Virus record (IMG/VR): IMGVR_UViG_3300022538_000422 | Coordinates: 1 to 22,097 of that record | Strand: one strand, 5' to 3' | DNA length: 22,097 nt | From: a virus | Part shown: positions 21,363 to 22,097 of the stretch, piece after piece | How positions within the stretch are numbered: position 1 is the first letter of the stretch | Layout of the letters: each line of letters starts with the position of its first letter | The notes under the pieces: generated by a model | Seen by the model: only the letters and a program-made list of their open reading frames with translations | The model's database searches: none | Told to the model about the DNA's origin: nothing | Program-made: the position numbers and the translations under genes

Positions 21363-21932
21363 CTACTTGACTGGCAGTAGCTCTCCCGCTTTGATAGCTC
21401 GCTGGCGGACATTCTCTTTGACCCGCCACTGGGCTGAACCCCCTACTGCTTTAGCCAATGCCTCTTTGTCTTCCGCAGTGGCAAACTTCTCAAATGCCTG
21501 GGCTGGAGTCAAACCATAATCGGCTGTGGTTTTGGCAAACTCACCAGTTCCTCTGGCTACTCCACCACCACCGCCTGTTCCCCTAGCCCTCTTTACTTCT
21601 GGCACCCGCAAGGCACATCCCCCGATGACTTTAGTCTTTAGCCCATCCTTATCGGTCTGGGTGTGGTCTACACTATACACAAAGCCATAAGCCTTGACCT
21701 TCTCTAGACTGGCTTTGAGTCCAGTGTCTTTGTCTATCATAGCCTTGACCTCTTTAGCTAGGGCTTCTCTATCACCTGCTAGTTCCTCGGACTCTTTGGT
21801 AGCCTTGACCAGCTCGGCTTTGTGCTCCTCAACCTTTGCCTTGCCTAGCTCAATCGCTAGTCGGTCAACTTCTGCGTCGTTCCCGGCAGCTAGTGCTTCC
21901 CCGATAGCTTTTCTAATCTCTTCTACGGTCAT
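21363..21932 (-). CDS. monocistronic protein of unknown function with own promoter and terminator
   Basis: I place the start at the ATG at 21932 (AAAAAGGAGG 5 nt before), because the longer frame from 21965 would start at the predicted transcription start. The 189-aa product has an acidic helical N-terminus (MTVEEIRKAIGEALAAGND to ELAGDREALAKEVKAM), a central strand part (YGFVYSVDHTQTDKDGLKTK), a Gly-rich linker (ARGTGGGGGVARGTG) and a C-terminal helical region (FATAEDKEALAKAVGG; WRVKENVRQRAIKAGELL) that resembles a small DNA-binding wing-helix or fold-back. Its isolated transcription unit is typical of phage morons or separately controlled genes. The 13-bp repeat array directly upstream may regulate it. 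The family is not recognised. Confidence 0.6.
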   Translation of the reverse strand: MTVEEIRKAIGEALAAGNDAEVDRLAIELGKAKVEEHKAELVKATKESEELAGDREALAKEVKAMIDKDTGLKASLEKVKAYGFVYSVDHTQTDKDGLKTKVIGGCALRVPEVKRARGTGGGGGVARGTGEFAKTTADYGLTPAQAFEKFATAEDKEALAKAVGGSAQWRVKENVRQRAIKAGELLPVK

Positions 21933-21972
21933 TTTACCCTCCTTTTTGGTGCTGTCGTCTAACACCTACCTA

Positions 21973-22001
21973 AGCATAACACAAGGGAGTGGCTTTGTCA
22001 A
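21973..22001 (-). promoter_or_regulatory. sigma70 promoter of the last minus-strand gene
   Basis: TTGACA (22001-21996) and TATGCT (21978-21973) are separated by 17 nt on the minus strand, about 40 nt before the ATG chosen for the gene. Transcription would start near 21966. An inverted repeat ATTTTTG/CAAAAAT (22015-22021 and 22032-22038) and the 13-bp repeats lie just upstream. Confidence 0.75.
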
Positions 22002-22046
22002 GTGTTTTGTCGGCATTTTTGGGCAAAGGAGCAAAAATAGTTCCTA

Positions 22047-22097
22047 ATTAACATAACGGTTTGACATAATAGCTTTACATAAGGACTTTACATAACA
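22047..22097. repeat. four tandem 13-bp iteron-like repeats, running off the window
   Basis: ACATAA recurs with exactly 13-bp spacing at 22051, 22064, 22077 and 22090. The two right-hand units share CTTTACATAA; the others are TTTGACATAA and ATTAACATAA. The last unit is cut by the window edge, so more may follow. Such arrays bind replication initiators, repressors or activators. The same motif lies in two promoters of this window. Confidence 0.75.

Noticed and set aside
22062-22090. Plus-strand TTGACA in the second 13-bp repeat as a -35 box
   Set aside because: No -10 box lies at 16-18 nt, and the bases are accounted for by the repeat unit itself.
1-22097. tRNA genes, CRISPR arrays, insertion sequences, integrase and attachment sites
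   Set aside because: No tRNA T-loop pattern, no regularly spaced long repeats, no transposase or recombinase motifs and no terminal duplications were seen by eye; a tRNAscan or HMM search was not possible.

Overview
The window is a piece of a double-stranded DNA tailed-phage genome (Caudoviricetes-like), or of a prophage. It carries terS, terL, portal, scaffold and major capsid genes in one long minus-strand block, with a short plus-strand cluster of tiny genes beside it. Strong AAGGAGG-type ribosome binding sites and near-consensus sigma70 promoters point to a bacterial host. Several families (the tail-hub-like protein followed by a beta-sandwich fibre protein, and the fibre with a KLDGIxxGAT repeat) resemble proteins common in uncultivated phages of anaerobic sediment and groundwater bacteria. 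That is recollection rather than a search result, and the host cannot be named from the sequence. No integrase, repressor, tRNA or CRISPR array was seen.

Layout. Positions 1-5871 (minus) hold the scaffold, major capsid and a 206-aa structural protein, then a run of small unknown, coiled-coil and membrane proteins, then a tail-hub-like protein and the start of a fibre-type protein interrupted by an in-frame stop. Positions 5872-5974 form an AT-rich promoter region. Positions 5975-19302 (minus) read, in transcription order: terS, a frameshifted zinc-ribbon ORF, an XhlA/holin-like protein, two tiny genes, a tail-fibre-like protein, a second beta-rich structural protein, a 74-aa ORF, terL, portal, and a 1945-aa giant protein with an embedded GNAT acetyltransferase-like domain. 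Positions 19303-19417 are a divergent promoter region. Positions 19418-21152 (plus) encode eight small ORFs, several of them Cys/His-rich. Positions 21153-21362 are non-coding and end in a strong terminator. The last gene (21363-21932, minus) is monocistronic, with its own promoter and terminator. Upstream of it is a set of four 13-bp tandem repeats running off the window edge.

How the parts fit. TerS and TerL would package DNA through the portal into a shell made from the capsid and scaffold proteins. The giant protein lies between portal and scaffold, where a minor head or internal virion protein is expected, and may be carried in the virion and injected. The promoters before terS and scaffold share a 16-nt sequence. 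Its motif, CTTkACATAA (also written TTATGTmAAG), recurs in the 13-bp repeats at the right end and at 21296, which suggests one phage regulator or initiator acting at several loci. Many genes overlap by 1-23 nt or have their ribosome binding site inside the preceding gene, so translation is probably coupled.

The most notable items are the giant GNAT-bearing virion protein, the 13-bp iteron-like array and its shared motif, a TerL with a lambda-gpA-style deviant Walker A, a PARP-finger-like small protein, and two apparently broken reading frames (an in-frame TAA in the fibre gene and a 1-nt frameshift in the zinc ribbon).
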